Source: Aerococcaceae bacterium DSM 111021
GTDB lineage: Bacteria; Bacillota; Bacilli; Lactobacillales; Aerococcaceae
NCBI GenBank assembly: GCA_020112395.1
Contig: JACCEK010000002.1
Location: 310,001 to 374,000 of the forward strand
DNA length: 64,000 nt
Direction of reading: 5' to 3'
Of this stretch, positions 33,889 through 42,777 are shown piece after piece. The notes below the pieces were generated by a model, which had not been told where the DNA came from, made no database searches, and saw only the letters and a list, made by a program, of their open reading frames with translations. Positions within the stretch are counted from its first letter, which is position 1. Every line of letters begins with the position of its first letter. A program made the translations under genes and the position numbers.

Positions 33889-34338
33889 CTACTTACTATT
33901 TAAGATATCAAGCTGTTTTTGCAACAAGCCTAGTTGTTTCATTAAGCTTAACAAGTCAATGTCTTGATAATCAAAGCCTTTTAACTGCTTCATTATTTCT
34001 TGGTTTATTTCTTTCTTAGTTCGACTTGCCTTCTCTTCTAAGAAAATCAATATTTTTCGTTTGTCTGTGACATGAGCTTTTTTGAATACCCAATCATGTG
34101 ATTCTAAGCGTTTTATGATTGGATTAAGTGTTCCAATCCCCATACCTGTCTGATCACCAATCTCTGTCGAAGAGATTCCATCCTTATCCCATAAGGAAAG
34201 AAGGACTAAGTATTGAGGGAAAGTTAAATTAAAGAGCGACAAAGCCTGTGTATATAACTTACTCATTCCCGTTGATGCACGGTATAATCTAAAACAAAGT
34301 TGTTCATCTAACCTACGATCAAATATAGACTCATCCAT
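33889..34338 (-). CDS. One-cysteine MarR-family regulator (OhrR/SarZ/MgrA-like)
   Basis: 149 aa. Winged-helix MarR fold: LDEQLCFRLYRASTGMSKL, LTFPQYLVLLSLWDKDG, GIGTLNPIIKRLESHDWVF. It has a single Cys at position 15 in the LCF context, exactly the redox-sensing cysteine of OhrR, SarZ and MgrA, which is oxidised by organic peroxides to release DNA. It is 4 bp downstream of crtM and precedes the TspO-like gene, so it probably belongs to the crtNM transcript and could regulate pigment genes in response to oxidants. No ohr gene is nearby. Confidence 0.85.
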   Translation of the reverse strand: MDESIFDRRLDEQLCFRLYRASTGMSKLYTQALSLFNLTFPQYLVLLSLWDKDGISSTEIGDQTGMGIGTLNPIIKRLESHDWVFKKAHVTDKRKILIFLEEKASRTKKEINQEIMKQLKGFDYQDIDLLSLMKQLGLLQKQLDILNSK

Positions 34339-34342
34339 CTTT

Positions 34343-35218
34343 TCACCGTTTCTTTAATATTTTTTTAGACTCCATAACAAGTTGAATCATTTTACGTTCG
34401 GGAACATAGTTTCTTACTCCAAGACAATCATAGTCATTTTTACGAACAGCATCCATAATCGCATTGTATAGTTTACCCGCAACTAGCAATGGTAATTGAC
34501 AATCTTCATCGAATTGGTGAATAGTCTTCCAAAATGTTTCATAGCCTTTTTGAGATTCCTCTGCTATGGCCTCCCAAAGGTTTATAAAATTTTGATTAGG
34601 TCCATTAACCACTATTTGCTTCAAGTCCACGCCATAATCTTCCATTAATTCTGTTGGTAAATACACGCGATGATTGTCTCGGTAGTCTTCTCCGATATCC
34701 CTTAATATATTCGTGAGTTGCATAGCGATACCTAAAGCAATACCACTTTCTATAATTTCCTCGGTGACACCATTTTTCGTTGCCAAAAGTGGGAGTAACA
34801 TTAAGCCCACAGAACCCGCAACATAATAGCTGTAATCCTTTAAAGCATCCATCGTTTGAATTTCTTGAAAATCCAAATCGCGTTTTTGCCCTTCAAGTTG
34901 ATCGAAAAAAGGAGCAGTATCTAAACTATAACGTTTAAAAGCATCGCGTAAAGCGCGCCACATTGGGTGGTCCGGTGTGTCTCCCTGAGAAAAAGCTGTT
35001 AATTCTTCTTCTAAGACAATTAAATTCTCTTTTTTTACTTGTAAAGGATCTGAGCTGTCTACGGTATCATCTGCTTGACGACAAAAAGCATAAATAGCAT
35101 ACACTGCCCTTGCTTTGTCTTTTGGTAACTGTGAAAATGCAGTATAAAAGCTTTTTGACGAGGCTTTAATAACTGACTCGCAATAAGCATAGTCTTTTTT
35201 TAAACTTGCTGATAACAT
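34343..35218 (-). CDS. crtM: Dehydrosqualene (4,4'-diapophytoene) synthase
   Basis: 291 aa from the ATG after AAAGGAAGGG. Squalene/phytoene synthase family: condenses two farnesyl diphosphates head-to-head to the C30 precursor. Aspartate-rich motifs are DDTVD (~residue 50) and DIGEDYRDNHRVYLP (~180), with AYCESVIKASSKSFY at the N-terminus. It lies 16 bp after crtN, as in staphyloxanthin-type clusters. A second-gene role in sterol or hopanoid synthesis is unlikely given crtN, crtP, crtQ and crtO beside it. Confidence 0.95.
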   Translation of the reverse strand: MLSASLKKDYAYCESVIKASSKSFYTAFSQLPKDKARAVYAIYAFCRQADDTVDSSDPLQVKKENLIVLEEELTAFSQGDTPDHPMWRALRDAFKRYSLDTAPFFDQLEGQKRDLDFQEIQTMDALKDYSYYVAGSVGLMLLPLLATKNGVTEEIIESGIALGIAMQLTNILRDIGEDYRDNHRVYLPTELMEDYGVDLKQIVVNGPNQNFINLWEAIAEESQKGYETFWKTIHQFDEDCQLPLLVAGKLYNAIMDAVRKNDYDCLGVRNYVPERKMIQLVMESKKILKKR

Positions 35219-35234
35219 ATGCTTCACCCTTCCT

Positions 35235-36743
35235 TTATTTTTGATCATCTAACATTAATTCTTCAGCAGCAATCTTACCTGATTGAAGAACAATCGGAAC
35301 GCCTGCACCTGGGTGGGTACTACTTCCCGTAAAGTATAAGTTCTCACACGCCTCGGCTTTAGCTTGAGGACGGAAGTGATTGCTTTGGAGTAATGTTGGC
35401 TGCAAGCCGAAGCAAGCACCATTATAAGCATTGAATCGTTTTTCAAAATCAAGTGGTGTAATGATACTCTCCGAGATAATTTCTTCTTCTATATTACTCA
35501 TTCCAGGCAAATGACTTACCCCATCCAAAGCTTTTTGACGATAATATTGAATCGTCTTCTCATCATGCCAATCTTGTTGAGTTGTACCTAAATCGGCTAC
35601 AGGGACTAAAATAAACAGCCCATCTTTGTCTTCAGGAGCCACTGTTGGGTCTACTTTTGATGCCGCAACAACGTAAAGTGAAGGATCTTCAATAGGCTCA
35701 CCAGAGAATACTTGATCCAAGTTTTTGTCTAAGTCTTCGGAAAACACAAATGTATGAACATGCTCGAGTTCATCATATTGACGGTCCATACCTAAATACA
35801 GAATAAAGCATGAACACGAATATTTGAGGCTCTCTATCTTCTCATCTGTATACTTTCCTTTCGCCGCTTCATTTTTAACTAAATTCTTCATCGCATAAGG
35901 AAAGTCCGCATTACAAATAACATAATCCGATAATTCATCCTGCCCATTTACTCGAACACCTCGAGCTTTACCCTCTTCAATCAAAATCTCTTCCACATTG
36001 GCATTATAATGGACTTTACCACCTAATTCTTTAAAGACACTTTCCATACCTTCAGCCATTTTGTGCATCCCACCATCGATATACCAAATACCATACAGTA
36101 GTTCAATCATAGGAATAATTGTATAAAGCGATGGTCCATTGTTTGGACTCACTCCGATGTAAAGTGTCTGGAATGTTAACATTTGACGGATTCGATCATC
36201 TTTAACAAACTTTGCAATCGAATCGGTCGCCGAGTCAAATGTTTTAAGTTTGAGTGCTTGTTTTATCATGAAGGGATTATACATATCACGTTTGTTTCGG
36301 AAAGGTCTTTGAATAAAATGATCACGGGCAACAGTATAGCGTTCATAAATGCTTGCCAAATACTTCAAGAACCCAACCGAATCTTCAGTACTGATACTTT
36401 CCAGTGTACTCATCAAAGAAACTAAGTCAGATGATATATCAATATGCTCGGTCCCTTTATTAAAATAAGAGCGATACATCGGATCAAGGCGTTTCATAGG
36501 AATATAATCATCAGGGTCTTTGCCTGCATACTCGAATACTTCACGATATAATTCTGGCATCATCACAATCGTAGGTCCGAGATCAAAACGGAAGCCCTCT
36601 TTTTCGATGACATGCATCTTCCCTCCTACCATACTTTCTTTTTCAAAAATCTCGACTTGATACCCATCTTTTTGTAGGCGCACAGCACTTGCTAGACCAG
36701 CAACGCCTCCTCCCACAATAATTACTCTCTTATTTTTAATCAT
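35235..36743 (-). CDS. crtN: 4,4'-diapophytoene desaturase
   Basis: 502 aa. FAD-dependent carotenoid desaturase. N-terminal dinucleotide fold VIIVGGGVAGLASAVRL, then GGKMHVIEKEGFRFDLGPT. The C-terminal FAD motif region is YFTGSSTHPGAGVPIVLQSG. It converts diapophytoene to diaponeurosporene. First gene of the minus-strand run crtN-crtM-marR-tspO-like, transcribed from a promoter at 36785-36813 that carries a perfect palindrome at its -10. A paralogue, crtP, is divergently oriented. Confidence 0.95.
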   Translation of the reverse strand: MIKNKRVIIVGGGVAGLASAVRLQKDGYQVEIFEKESMVGGKMHVIEKEGFRFDLGPTIVMMPELYREVFEYAGKDPDDYIPMKRLDPMYRSYFNKGTEHIDISSDLVSLMSTLESISTEDSVGFLKYLASIYERYTVARDHFIQRPFRNKRDMYNPFMIKQALKLKTFDSATDSIAKFVKDDRIRQMLTFQTLYIGVSPNNGPSLYTIIPMIELLYGIWYIDGGMHKMAEGMESVFKELGGKVHYNANVEEILIEEGKARGVRVNGQDELSDYVICNADFPYAMKNLVKNEAAKGKYTDEKIESLKYSCSCFILYLGMDRQYDELEHVHTFVFSEDLDKNLDQVFSGEPIEDPSLYVVAASKVDPTVAPEDKDGLFILVPVADLGTTQQDWHDEKTIQYYRQKALDGVSHLPGMSNIEEEIISESIITPLDFEKRFNAYNGACFGLQPTLLQSNHFRPQAKAEACENLYFTGSSTHPGAGVPIVLQSGKIAAEELMLDDQK

Positions 36744-36777
36744 TTTTTCACCATCTCTTTCAACAATTTTGTTATAC

Positions 36778-36813
36778 TTATCATATGATAAATCTTGTGC
36801 GATGTAAAATAAA
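36778..36813 (-). promoter_or_regulatory. crtN promoter with palindromic operator candidate
   Basis: Minus-strand TTTACA and TATGAT with a 17-bp spacer. The perfect palindrome TTATCATATGATAA (36778-36791) overlaps the -10. Related sequences TTATCATAGATTAG (36908-36921) and TTATGATAAT (36948-36957) lie on the crtP side of the same divergent region, so a shared regulator, perhaps the one-Cys MarR, is possible. Confidence 0.55.
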
Positions 36814-36969
36814 AACCCTTGATTTTATTTTTTAAATAGTTTCTTGATTCAGTTTAAAACGCTTTACTTCATCTCATAGGAAACGTAAGATAATTTTATA
36901 ATCGTACTTATCATAGATTAGAATTTGTAGGATACTTAAATTAAAAATTATGATAATAGGAGAATTTAC

Positions 36970-38490
36970 ATGACAAATATTAAGACAGCATTAGTTATAG
37001 GTGGTGGCCTAGGCGGGCTTTCTGCGGCAGTGTCATTAGCTCAGAGTGGTTTTAAGGTTTCATTATATGAAAAAAATAATCACCTAGGAGGAAAGTTGAA
37101 TCGACTTGAAAAAGATGGGTTTGGCTTCGATCTTGGTCCTTCGATATTAACCATGAAACCTATATTTGAAAAATTATTTACGCGTAGTGAAAAAAATATG
37201 GCTGATTATATAACAACAGAGCAAGTGGAACATCAATGGCGTTCATTCTTCCCTGATAATACCATCATTGATTTGTATAGCGACCTCGAAAAGATGCTTA
37301 ATGAGAATTCATTTTTAACTCACGAAGACATAGAAGAGTACCAAGAATTTCTTGACTATGCTCAAAAACTTTATGACATCACAGAAGAAGGTTATTTTGG
37401 CATGGGGCTTGATTCAGTCTCGGAAATACTACAACATCATGGGGTGATTGATACGGTTAAGTCATTTGACTTACTTTCCACCATGCAAAGTAGCATATCT
37501 AAACACATTAAAAATCAGAAATTCCAAGATATGTTAGCCTATTTTGCCAAATATGTTGGCTCTTCACCTTATGATGCGCCTGCGATTTTGAATATGATGA
37601 TTTACATGCAACATAAACAAGGCATATGGTATGTACCTGGTGGGATGCATCACATAGCAAAAGGTCTTGAAAAACTTGGTAAAGAATTAGGCATTCAATT
37701 TCACACAAATACGGAAGTGACTCGCCTGAATACGAATCAAAGTCACATTAGTTCTGCTGAATTAGCAAATGGTACACAGGTCCATGCTGATTATTTTATC
37801 TCTAATATGGAAGTGATTCCTGCTTATGAAAAATTATTAAACGGGAAACAGTCATTCGTCAAAAAATTAGAGAAAGACTTTGAACCTGCCGCTTCAGGGT
37901 TAGTTATTCATCTTGGTGTTAAGGGTGAATACCCACAATTACGTCATCATAATTTCTTTTTCTCTAAAGATTCAAAGAAAAACTTTGAAACTGTGTTTCA
38001 TAAACACCAATTGCCAGAGGATCCTACGATTTACTTAGTTAATGTCAATAAAACAGATCCAACACAAACTATTCCTGGACATGAAAATATTAAGATATTA
38101 CCACATATTCCTTACATTCCTGATAAACCCTTTACAGCTGAGGAATATAAAGCTTTTGAGGAACGGGTTCTGATCAAATTAGAACACATGGGGCTAACCG
38201 ACTTAAGAAAGCGGATAGTTACGAAAGATATTTGGATTCCAGAAGATATCCAAAGAATGTATTACTCTCACCGCGGGGCAATATATGGGACGGTGTCTAA
38301 TCGTAAAGATAACAAAGGATTTAAGCATGCTAAAGAAAGCGAACGCTATAACAATCTTTACTTTGTGGGCGGGACAGTCAATCCAGGACCTGGAATGCCT
38401 ATGGTTACGCTGAGTGGTCAACAAGTGCATGATAAAATTATGCAAAAAGAACAAGCAAATAAACTCAAGAAAAGTCAAAGAAAGGAATAA
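36970..38490 (+). CDS. crtP: CrtP-type diapocarotenoid oxygenase (terminal oxidation of diaponeurosporene)
   Basis: 506 aa. CrtN paralogue with FAD fold ALVIGGGLGGLSAAVSL and C-terminal YFVGGTVNPGPGMPMVTLSG. In Staphylococcus, CrtP oxidises the terminal methyl of 4,4'-diaponeurosporene to the aldehyde. Position beside aldH, crtQ and crtO supports that reaction rather than desaturation. SD AGGAG. Begins the plus-strand operon crtP-aldH-crtQ-crtO; aldH starts 4 bp after its stop. Confidence 0.9.
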   Translation: MTNIKTALVIGGGLGGLSAAVSLAQSGFKVSLYEKNNHLGGKLNRLEKDGFGFDLGPSILTMKPIFEKLFTRSEKNMADYITTEQVEHQWRSFFPDNTIIDLYSDLEKMLNENSFLTHEDIEEYQEFLDYAQKLYDITEEGYFGMGLDSVSEILQHHGVIDTVKSFDLLSTMQSSISKHIKNQKFQDMLAYFAKYVGSSPYDAPAILNMMIYMQHKQGIWYVPGGMHHIAKGLEKLGKELGIQFHTNTEVTRLNTNQSHISSAELANGTQVHADYFISNMEVIPAYEKLLNGKQSFVKKLEKDFEPAASGLVIHLGVKGEYPQLRHHNFFFSKDSKKNFETVFHKHQLPEDPTIYLVNVNKTDPTQTIPGHENIKILPHIPYIPDKPFTAEEYKAFEERVLIKLEHMGLTDLRKRIVTKDIWIPEDIQRMYYSHRGAIYGTVSNRKDNKGFKHAKESERYNNLYFVGGTVNPGPGMPMVTLSGQQVHDKIMQKEQANKLKKSQRKE

Positions 38491-38494
38491 GCCA

Positions 38495-39895
38495 ATGAAT
38501 TCGGAAACCAAGACAGATTTATTTCAAGCCGTCAGAGAGCTTCAAAGAAAACGTCGTCAATTACTTGGAAGTGGCGGGTTCGACTTACGTATAGAGGCCT
38601 TAACTCAACTGAAAAAACTCTTGTTAGATAATGAAGATGCTTGGCTTAAAGCTTTAGATGAAGATTTAAATAAACCACCATTAGAAGCCTATGCGAGTGA
38701 GATTGCAGTCTTACTAAATGAAATAGATTATACTATTAAGCATTTAGGTCGATGGATGCAACCTACTGTAAAACATAGATTGTTATTGAGTGGTTTAGAG
38801 AAAACAACTCTGATCGATGAAGCTTACGGTAGTGTTCTTATACTCGCACCTTGGAATTATCCTTTACAATTAGCCTTGGCTCCTGTTATTGGTGCCATTG
38901 CTGCAGGTAATGGGGCTGTATTGAAGCCTTCAGAATCAGCTCCGGCAGTGAGTTATTTATTGAATAAACTTGTCCCTAAATATCTAGATCCTGATTTATT
39001 ATTTGTCGTTGAAGGAGACAGTCAGACTGCACAAACACTAACCAGTATGGAATGGGATTTCGTGTTTTTTACTGGTAGCCCCCAAACAGGCAAGAAAGTC
39101 TACCAGGCTGCAGCAAAACACCTAACTCCCGTCATTATGGAGCTTGGCGGTAAAAATCCGTGTATCGTTGATGAGTCTGCCTTTAACAAAGACACTATTG
39201 AAAAAATTATATGGGGAAAATTCTTGAATGCCGGTCAAACTTGCGTGGCTCCTGATACTGTCTATGTACCAGAAAGTCTTTACGAAGCTTTCTTAGAGCA
39301 GTTTAAACAAACTTTAGTCGAATTTTACGGCGAGAATCCCAACATATCGCCAGATTATGGTCGGATTATTCATAATGGCCATCTAGATGCATTGAAAGCA
39401 TTCCTAGAAGATGGCACTGTTTATTACGGCGGGGAAGTACTGGAAGATGATTTATTTATATCCCCCACTTTGATGGTGGATATAAAAGCTGGTAGTCCTT
39501 TAGCTCATGAAGAAATTTTTGGTCCTATTCTCCCAATCATACCTTATCGTTCACTGGATGAAGTGATTGATAAGTATCAAGCTTTACCTGTCCCTTTAGT
39601 TGTCTATCTCTTTACCAAAAATGACCGTGTGATTCAAACGATTCAGCGTAAACTTGAAAGTGGTGCTGTGAGTGTTAATCAAGTTATGGTTCATGTGACC
39701 AGTCCTAATGCACCGTTTGGTGGAAAAGGCCATAGCGGTATAGGTAATTACCATGGTTTAGCTAGTTATAAAGCTTTTACCTATCCACGGACGCTGTATC
39801 AAAAACATACCCCTTTCACTTTAAATCAACAATTTCCGCCTTATACTCAAGGTGCACTCACTGCATTAAAGCGTTTTAGACGGTATATTTTTTAG
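38495..39895 (+). CDS. aldH: 4,4'-diaponeurosporenal dehydrogenase (aldehyde dehydrogenase)
   Basis: 466 aa from the ATG after AAAGGA, 4 bp beyond crtP. NAD(P)-dependent ALDH, class 3-like and short at the N-terminus. Motifs: APWNYPLQLALAP, FFTGSPQTGKKV, MELGGKNPCIV with the general-base Glu, and FLNAGQTCVAPD with the catalytic Cys. The hydrophobic, basic C-terminus (ALKRFRRYIF) fits membrane association. It oxidises the carotenoid aldehyde to the carboxylate before glycosylation, the step that in Staphylococcus aureus is encoded away from crtOPQMN. Here it is inside the cluster. Confidence 0.9.
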   Translation: MNSETKTDLFQAVRELQRKRRQLLGSGGFDLRIEALTQLKKLLLDNEDAWLKALDEDLNKPPLEAYASEIAVLLNEIDYTIKHLGRWMQPTVKHRLLLSGLEKTTLIDEAYGSVLILAPWNYPLQLALAPVIGAIAAGNGAVLKPSESAPAVSYLLNKLVPKYLDPDLLFVVEGDSQTAQTLTSMEWDFVFFTGSPQTGKKVYQAAAKHLTPVIMELGGKNPCIVDESAFNKDTIEKIIWGKFLNAGQTCVAPDTVYVPESLYEAFLEQFKQTLVEFYGENPNISPDYGRIIHNGHLDALKAFLEDGTVYYGGEVLEDDLFISPTLMVDIKAGSPLAHEEIFGPILPIIPYRSLDEVIDKYQALPVPLVVYLFTKNDRVIQTIQRKLESGAVSVNQVMVHVTSPNAPFGGKGHSGIGNYHGLASYKAFTYPRTLYQKHTPFTLNQQFPPYTQGALTALKRFRRYIF

Positions 39896-39984
39896 TTTAA
39901 CGAATAGTGATTGATACGTCATCCGTCAATAATGATTTAATCCACGATGTATTGGTTTTATTGCATATTTAAAGGAGGTTCAAG

Positions 39985-41094
39985 ATGATAATCGTCTATT
40001 TAATTAGTTTATTACTTGCTTTGTTGAGTGGTTGGTTTATTATTTGGCGCGTTCCATATTTAAAGCATCAACCGAATAAACACAACAACTTTAGTGATCT
40101 ATCCATTATCATTCCTGCCCGTAACGAGGAAAGTAATCTCCCTATACTACTCACTTCCTTAGCCCAGCAAAGCATAAACCCATTGGAGATCCTTGTTATC
40201 GATGACGACTCGCAGGATAATACAAAAGCAATCGCAACTAAATTTGGGGCCAAAGTTATTCAACCTACCCGAAATGATAATGGCTGGGTAGGGAAATCTG
40301 CTGCATGTTGGAGCGGGGCTCAAGCCGCCAATGGAAAGCTATTGTTGTTTTTAGATTCCGATATTTTTTTACCGCACCGAGAGAGCTTGGCTCATATTTT
40401 AACAGCTTATGAGGCGGGTGGTGACGGCGTTTTATCCATTCAACCCTATCATGTTATAAAGGAACCTTACGAGAATTTATCAGCCATCTTTAATATTATG
40501 GTATTAGCTGGTATGAATAGTTTCTCCTTTCTGCAAAGTCATTTAAAGCCCGCTGGTGCTTTTGGACCGTCATTACTGTGTCAACGTGACACTTATTTCT
40601 CTGTAGGGGGTCATGAAATTGTTCAAGATGCCATTATGGAGAATGTGGCTTTAGGGAAGGTTTTTATAGAGAATGATATACCTGTCAGGCTATTCGGGGG
40701 TAAAAATATATTACACTTTCGGATGTACCCAAGTGGTGTATCTGATCTTGGAGAGGGATGGTCTAAGAGCTTTGCTTCTGCTTCTAAAGCAACACACCCT
40801 TTTATCCTCATAGCAACGAGTATCTGGATTACGGGTGCTATTCTTTCATTCATGTTCCCATTTTATTTTATTTTGCAAAGTCAAATGATTAATGGGGTCA
40901 TTTCTATTCTAGGTTACTTTGCTTTCTCTTGGCATTTTTACCGTATGACACGATTAGCAGGCAACTTTCATTGGCTGGCAGTGTTACTTTATCCGCTATT
41001 ATTTTGTTACTTTATCGGTTTGTTTGGGTGGTCCTTAATAAAAACATTTATCTTTCGAGAAGTATCATGGAAAGGTCGAAAAATTAATATGTAG
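39985..41094 (+). CDS. crtQ: 4,4'-diaponeurosporenoate glycosyltransferase
   Basis: 369 aa, close to staphylococcal CrtQ. Family 2 glycosyltransferase: N-terminal membrane helix (~1-22), nucleotide-binding SIIIPARNEESNLPILL, metal-binding LLFLDSDIFL, and three C-terminal membrane segments. It attaches glucose to the carotenoid carboxylate at the membrane. SD AAAGGAGG. crtO follows with overlapping translational signals (SD inside the crtQ stop region). Confidence 0.92.
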   Translation: MIIVYLISLLLALLSGWFIIWRVPYLKHQPNKHNNFSDLSIIIPARNEESNLPILLTSLAQQSINPLEILVIDDDSQDNTKAIATKFGAKVIQPTRNDNGWVGKSAACWSGAQAANGKLLLFLDSDIFLPHRESLAHILTAYEAGGDGVLSIQPYHVIKEPYENLSAIFNIMVLAGMNSFSFLQSHLKPAGAFGPSLLCQRDTYFSVGGHEIVQDAIMENVALGKVFIENDIPVRLFGGKNILHFRMYPSGVSDLGEGWSKSFASASKATHPFILIATSIWITGAILSFMFPFYFILQSQMINGVISILGYFAFSWHFYRMTRLAGNFHWLAVLLYPLLFCYFIGLFGWSLIKTFIFREVSWKGRKINM

Positions 41095-41106
41095 GAGGTG
41101 TACTGT

Positions 41107-41613
41107 GTGCTAATTGATTTACCTATTGGATGGGTATTGGTTATAAATATCATTGCTTGGTTTTTAATTCATATGTGCATTTCGACGTTTATGCTTAAAG
41201 TACCTGATGCTTACTATGAACGTGACAATGGTTGGTATGAGCCGTTTAATTGGGAAAGAAACGGACAAATATGGCAGCGACTTTTAAACATTCAATCATG
41301 GAAACGTTTGTTGCCAGACAGTTCATCCATTCTTCCTAATGCATACAACAAAAAGAATTTGCGAACGATTGATATGGCGACGATTCAAAAGTTTATTATC
41401 GAAACAAAACGGGGTGAGCACACGCATTGGTTGTCCATGTTGCCAGCACCGCTTTTCTTTATATGGAATCCTGCTTGGGCAGGATGGCTCATGATAGCTT
41501 ACGCCTTTATCGCTAATATACCGTTTATCATCACTCAACGTTACAATCGCCCACGCTTGAGACGGCTCTATAAAATTCTGAGCAAGAAGAATAAACATCA
41601 ATCAACGTATTAA
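41107..41613 (+). CDS. crtO: Glycosyl-4,4'-diaponeurosporenoate acyltransferase
   Basis: 168 aa. The GTG at 41107 is chosen because GGAGGT (41094-41099) is 7 nt upstream. Small membrane acyltransferase of the CrtO family: two N-terminal and two C-terminal hydrophobic segments around FNWERNGQIWQRLLNIQSWK, KRLLPDSSS and TIDMATIQKFIIETKRGEHTHW, all CrtO hallmarks. It esterifies the glucose with a fatty acid, the last staphyloxanthin step. Its length matches the ~165-aa staphylococcal enzyme. Confidence 0.92.
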   Translation: MLIDLPIGWVLVINIIAWFLIHMCISTFMLKVPDAYYERDNGWYEPFNWERNGQIWQRLLNIQSWKRLLPDSSSILPNAYNKKNLRTIDMATIQKFIIETKRGEHTHWLSMLPAPLFFIWNPAWAGWLMIAYAFIANIPFIITQRYNRPRLRRLYKILSKKNKHQSTY

Positions 41614-41665
41614 ACGATACTATTATTGACTCAACAGCTTATATTTAATGCATAAGGAGTATTTT

Positions 41666-42649
41666 ATGACACAAAAACGAAGCAACCCCATTATTTTTCA
41701 AGGGAGCTTACACAAGAAGAACTACTTTGAAGGATGGTATTATAAGCAAGTCTCATCAGATCAAAAGACGAGTCTAAGCTTCATTCCAGGGATTAGTTTG
41801 AGCGAACATGATCCGCATAGTTTTATTCAGTATATTCTAGTTGAAACAGATGAAGACGGTCGCAAGGAAACCCAAACGGGTTACGTTAGGTTTCCGTTAG
41901 AAAGTTTTACGATTCAACACAACCCATTTTCAGTACAAATTGGCCAGTCTGAATTTACTGAACGGTTTATCGATATTGACTTAGTAGATGATTCAATGAC
42001 TTTTAAAGGTCGCTTAGAATTGGACCATTTAATGCCGATTCAACAGTCCCGATTGCATCCTAATATTATGGGAATCTTTGCTTATATTCCTAAGATGGAG
42101 TGTTACCACGGAGTGATAAGTATGAACCATTCCCTTCAAGGTGACATGTTAGTTGGAGATAGAATCGAACAGTTTACAGGAGGAAAGGGCTATATTGAAA
42201 AAGATTGGGGAACGTCTTTTCCAAAACACTATATTTGGTTGCAAAGTAATCATTTCAACGATGCAACAACTAGCTTATTCTTTTCTATCGCTCATATCCC
42301 CTTTCACTTTACCGAATTTGAAGGATTCATTTGTAATCTTGTTCATCAAGGGAAGGAATACCGCTTTGCTACGTATAATTTAAGTCGGTGTGACATTGTT
42401 TCAATGACTTCAGACCACGTGACCTTGCACCTAGAGAACCGTCATGCGCGCTTAGACATTTCTGCTGAAGTCTCCCACCGTGCGAATCTAATTGCACCAG
42501 TCAAAGGGACGATGCAAAAGACAGTTAAAGAAGGTATTAGCGGAACTTTATCGATTCGCCTCGAAGATAAGAAAACCGGCGAAATATACGCCGGCAAGGG
42601 CCTTAATGCCGGCGTAGAAATCGTCGACTATGAATTTGAAACTGAATAA
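41666..42649 (+). CDS. Tocopherol-cyclase-like protein at the end of the carotenoid operon
   Basis: 327 aa from the ATG after AAGGAG. The N-terminus reads FQGSLHKKNYFEGWYYKQV and LSFIPGISLSEHDPHSF, the pattern of the tocopherol cyclase family; later IEKDWGTSFPKHYIWLQSNHF is also typical. The fold belongs to the lipocalin-like group that also includes carotenoid 1,2-hydratase CrtC. No signal peptide. It lies 52 bp after crtO on the same strand and before the shared terminator at 42659, so it is probably transcribed with the crt genes. A carotenoid- or isoprenoid-tailoring role is inferred; bacterial homologues in Firmicutes are uncharacterised as far as I know. Confidence 0.75.
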   Translation: MTQKRSNPIIFQGSLHKKNYFEGWYYKQVSSDQKTSLSFIPGISLSEHDPHSFIQYILVETDEDGRKETQTGYVRFPLESFTIQHNPFSVQIGQSEFTERFIDIDLVDDSMTFKGRLELDHLMPIQQSRLHPNIMGIFAYIPKMECYHGVISMNHSLQGDMLVGDRIEQFTGGKGYIEKDWGTSFPKHYIWLQSNHFNDATTSLFFSIAHIPFHFTEFEGFICNLVHQGKEYRFATYNLSRCDIVSMTSDHVTLHLENRHARLDISAEVSHRANLIAPVKGTMQKTVKEGISGTLSIRLEDKKTGEIYAGKGLNAGVEIVDYEFETE

Positions 42650-42658
42650 TACATACTC

Positions 42659-42695
42659 AAAAGAGTGGACAATCTTTTATGATATCCACTCTTTT
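42659..42695 (+). terminator. Terminator of the crtP-to-tocopherol-cyclase-like operon
   Basis: Perfect 11-bp stem AAAAGAGTGGA / TCCACTCTTTT followed by CTTATT. Confidence 0.8.
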
Positions 42696-42777
42696 CTTAT
42701 TGTTGTTTCACAATCTTTGCATTATTTCTCCAATCACTATAAGCTTATGTTATAGAACTAAAGAAAGGATGTTTAAG

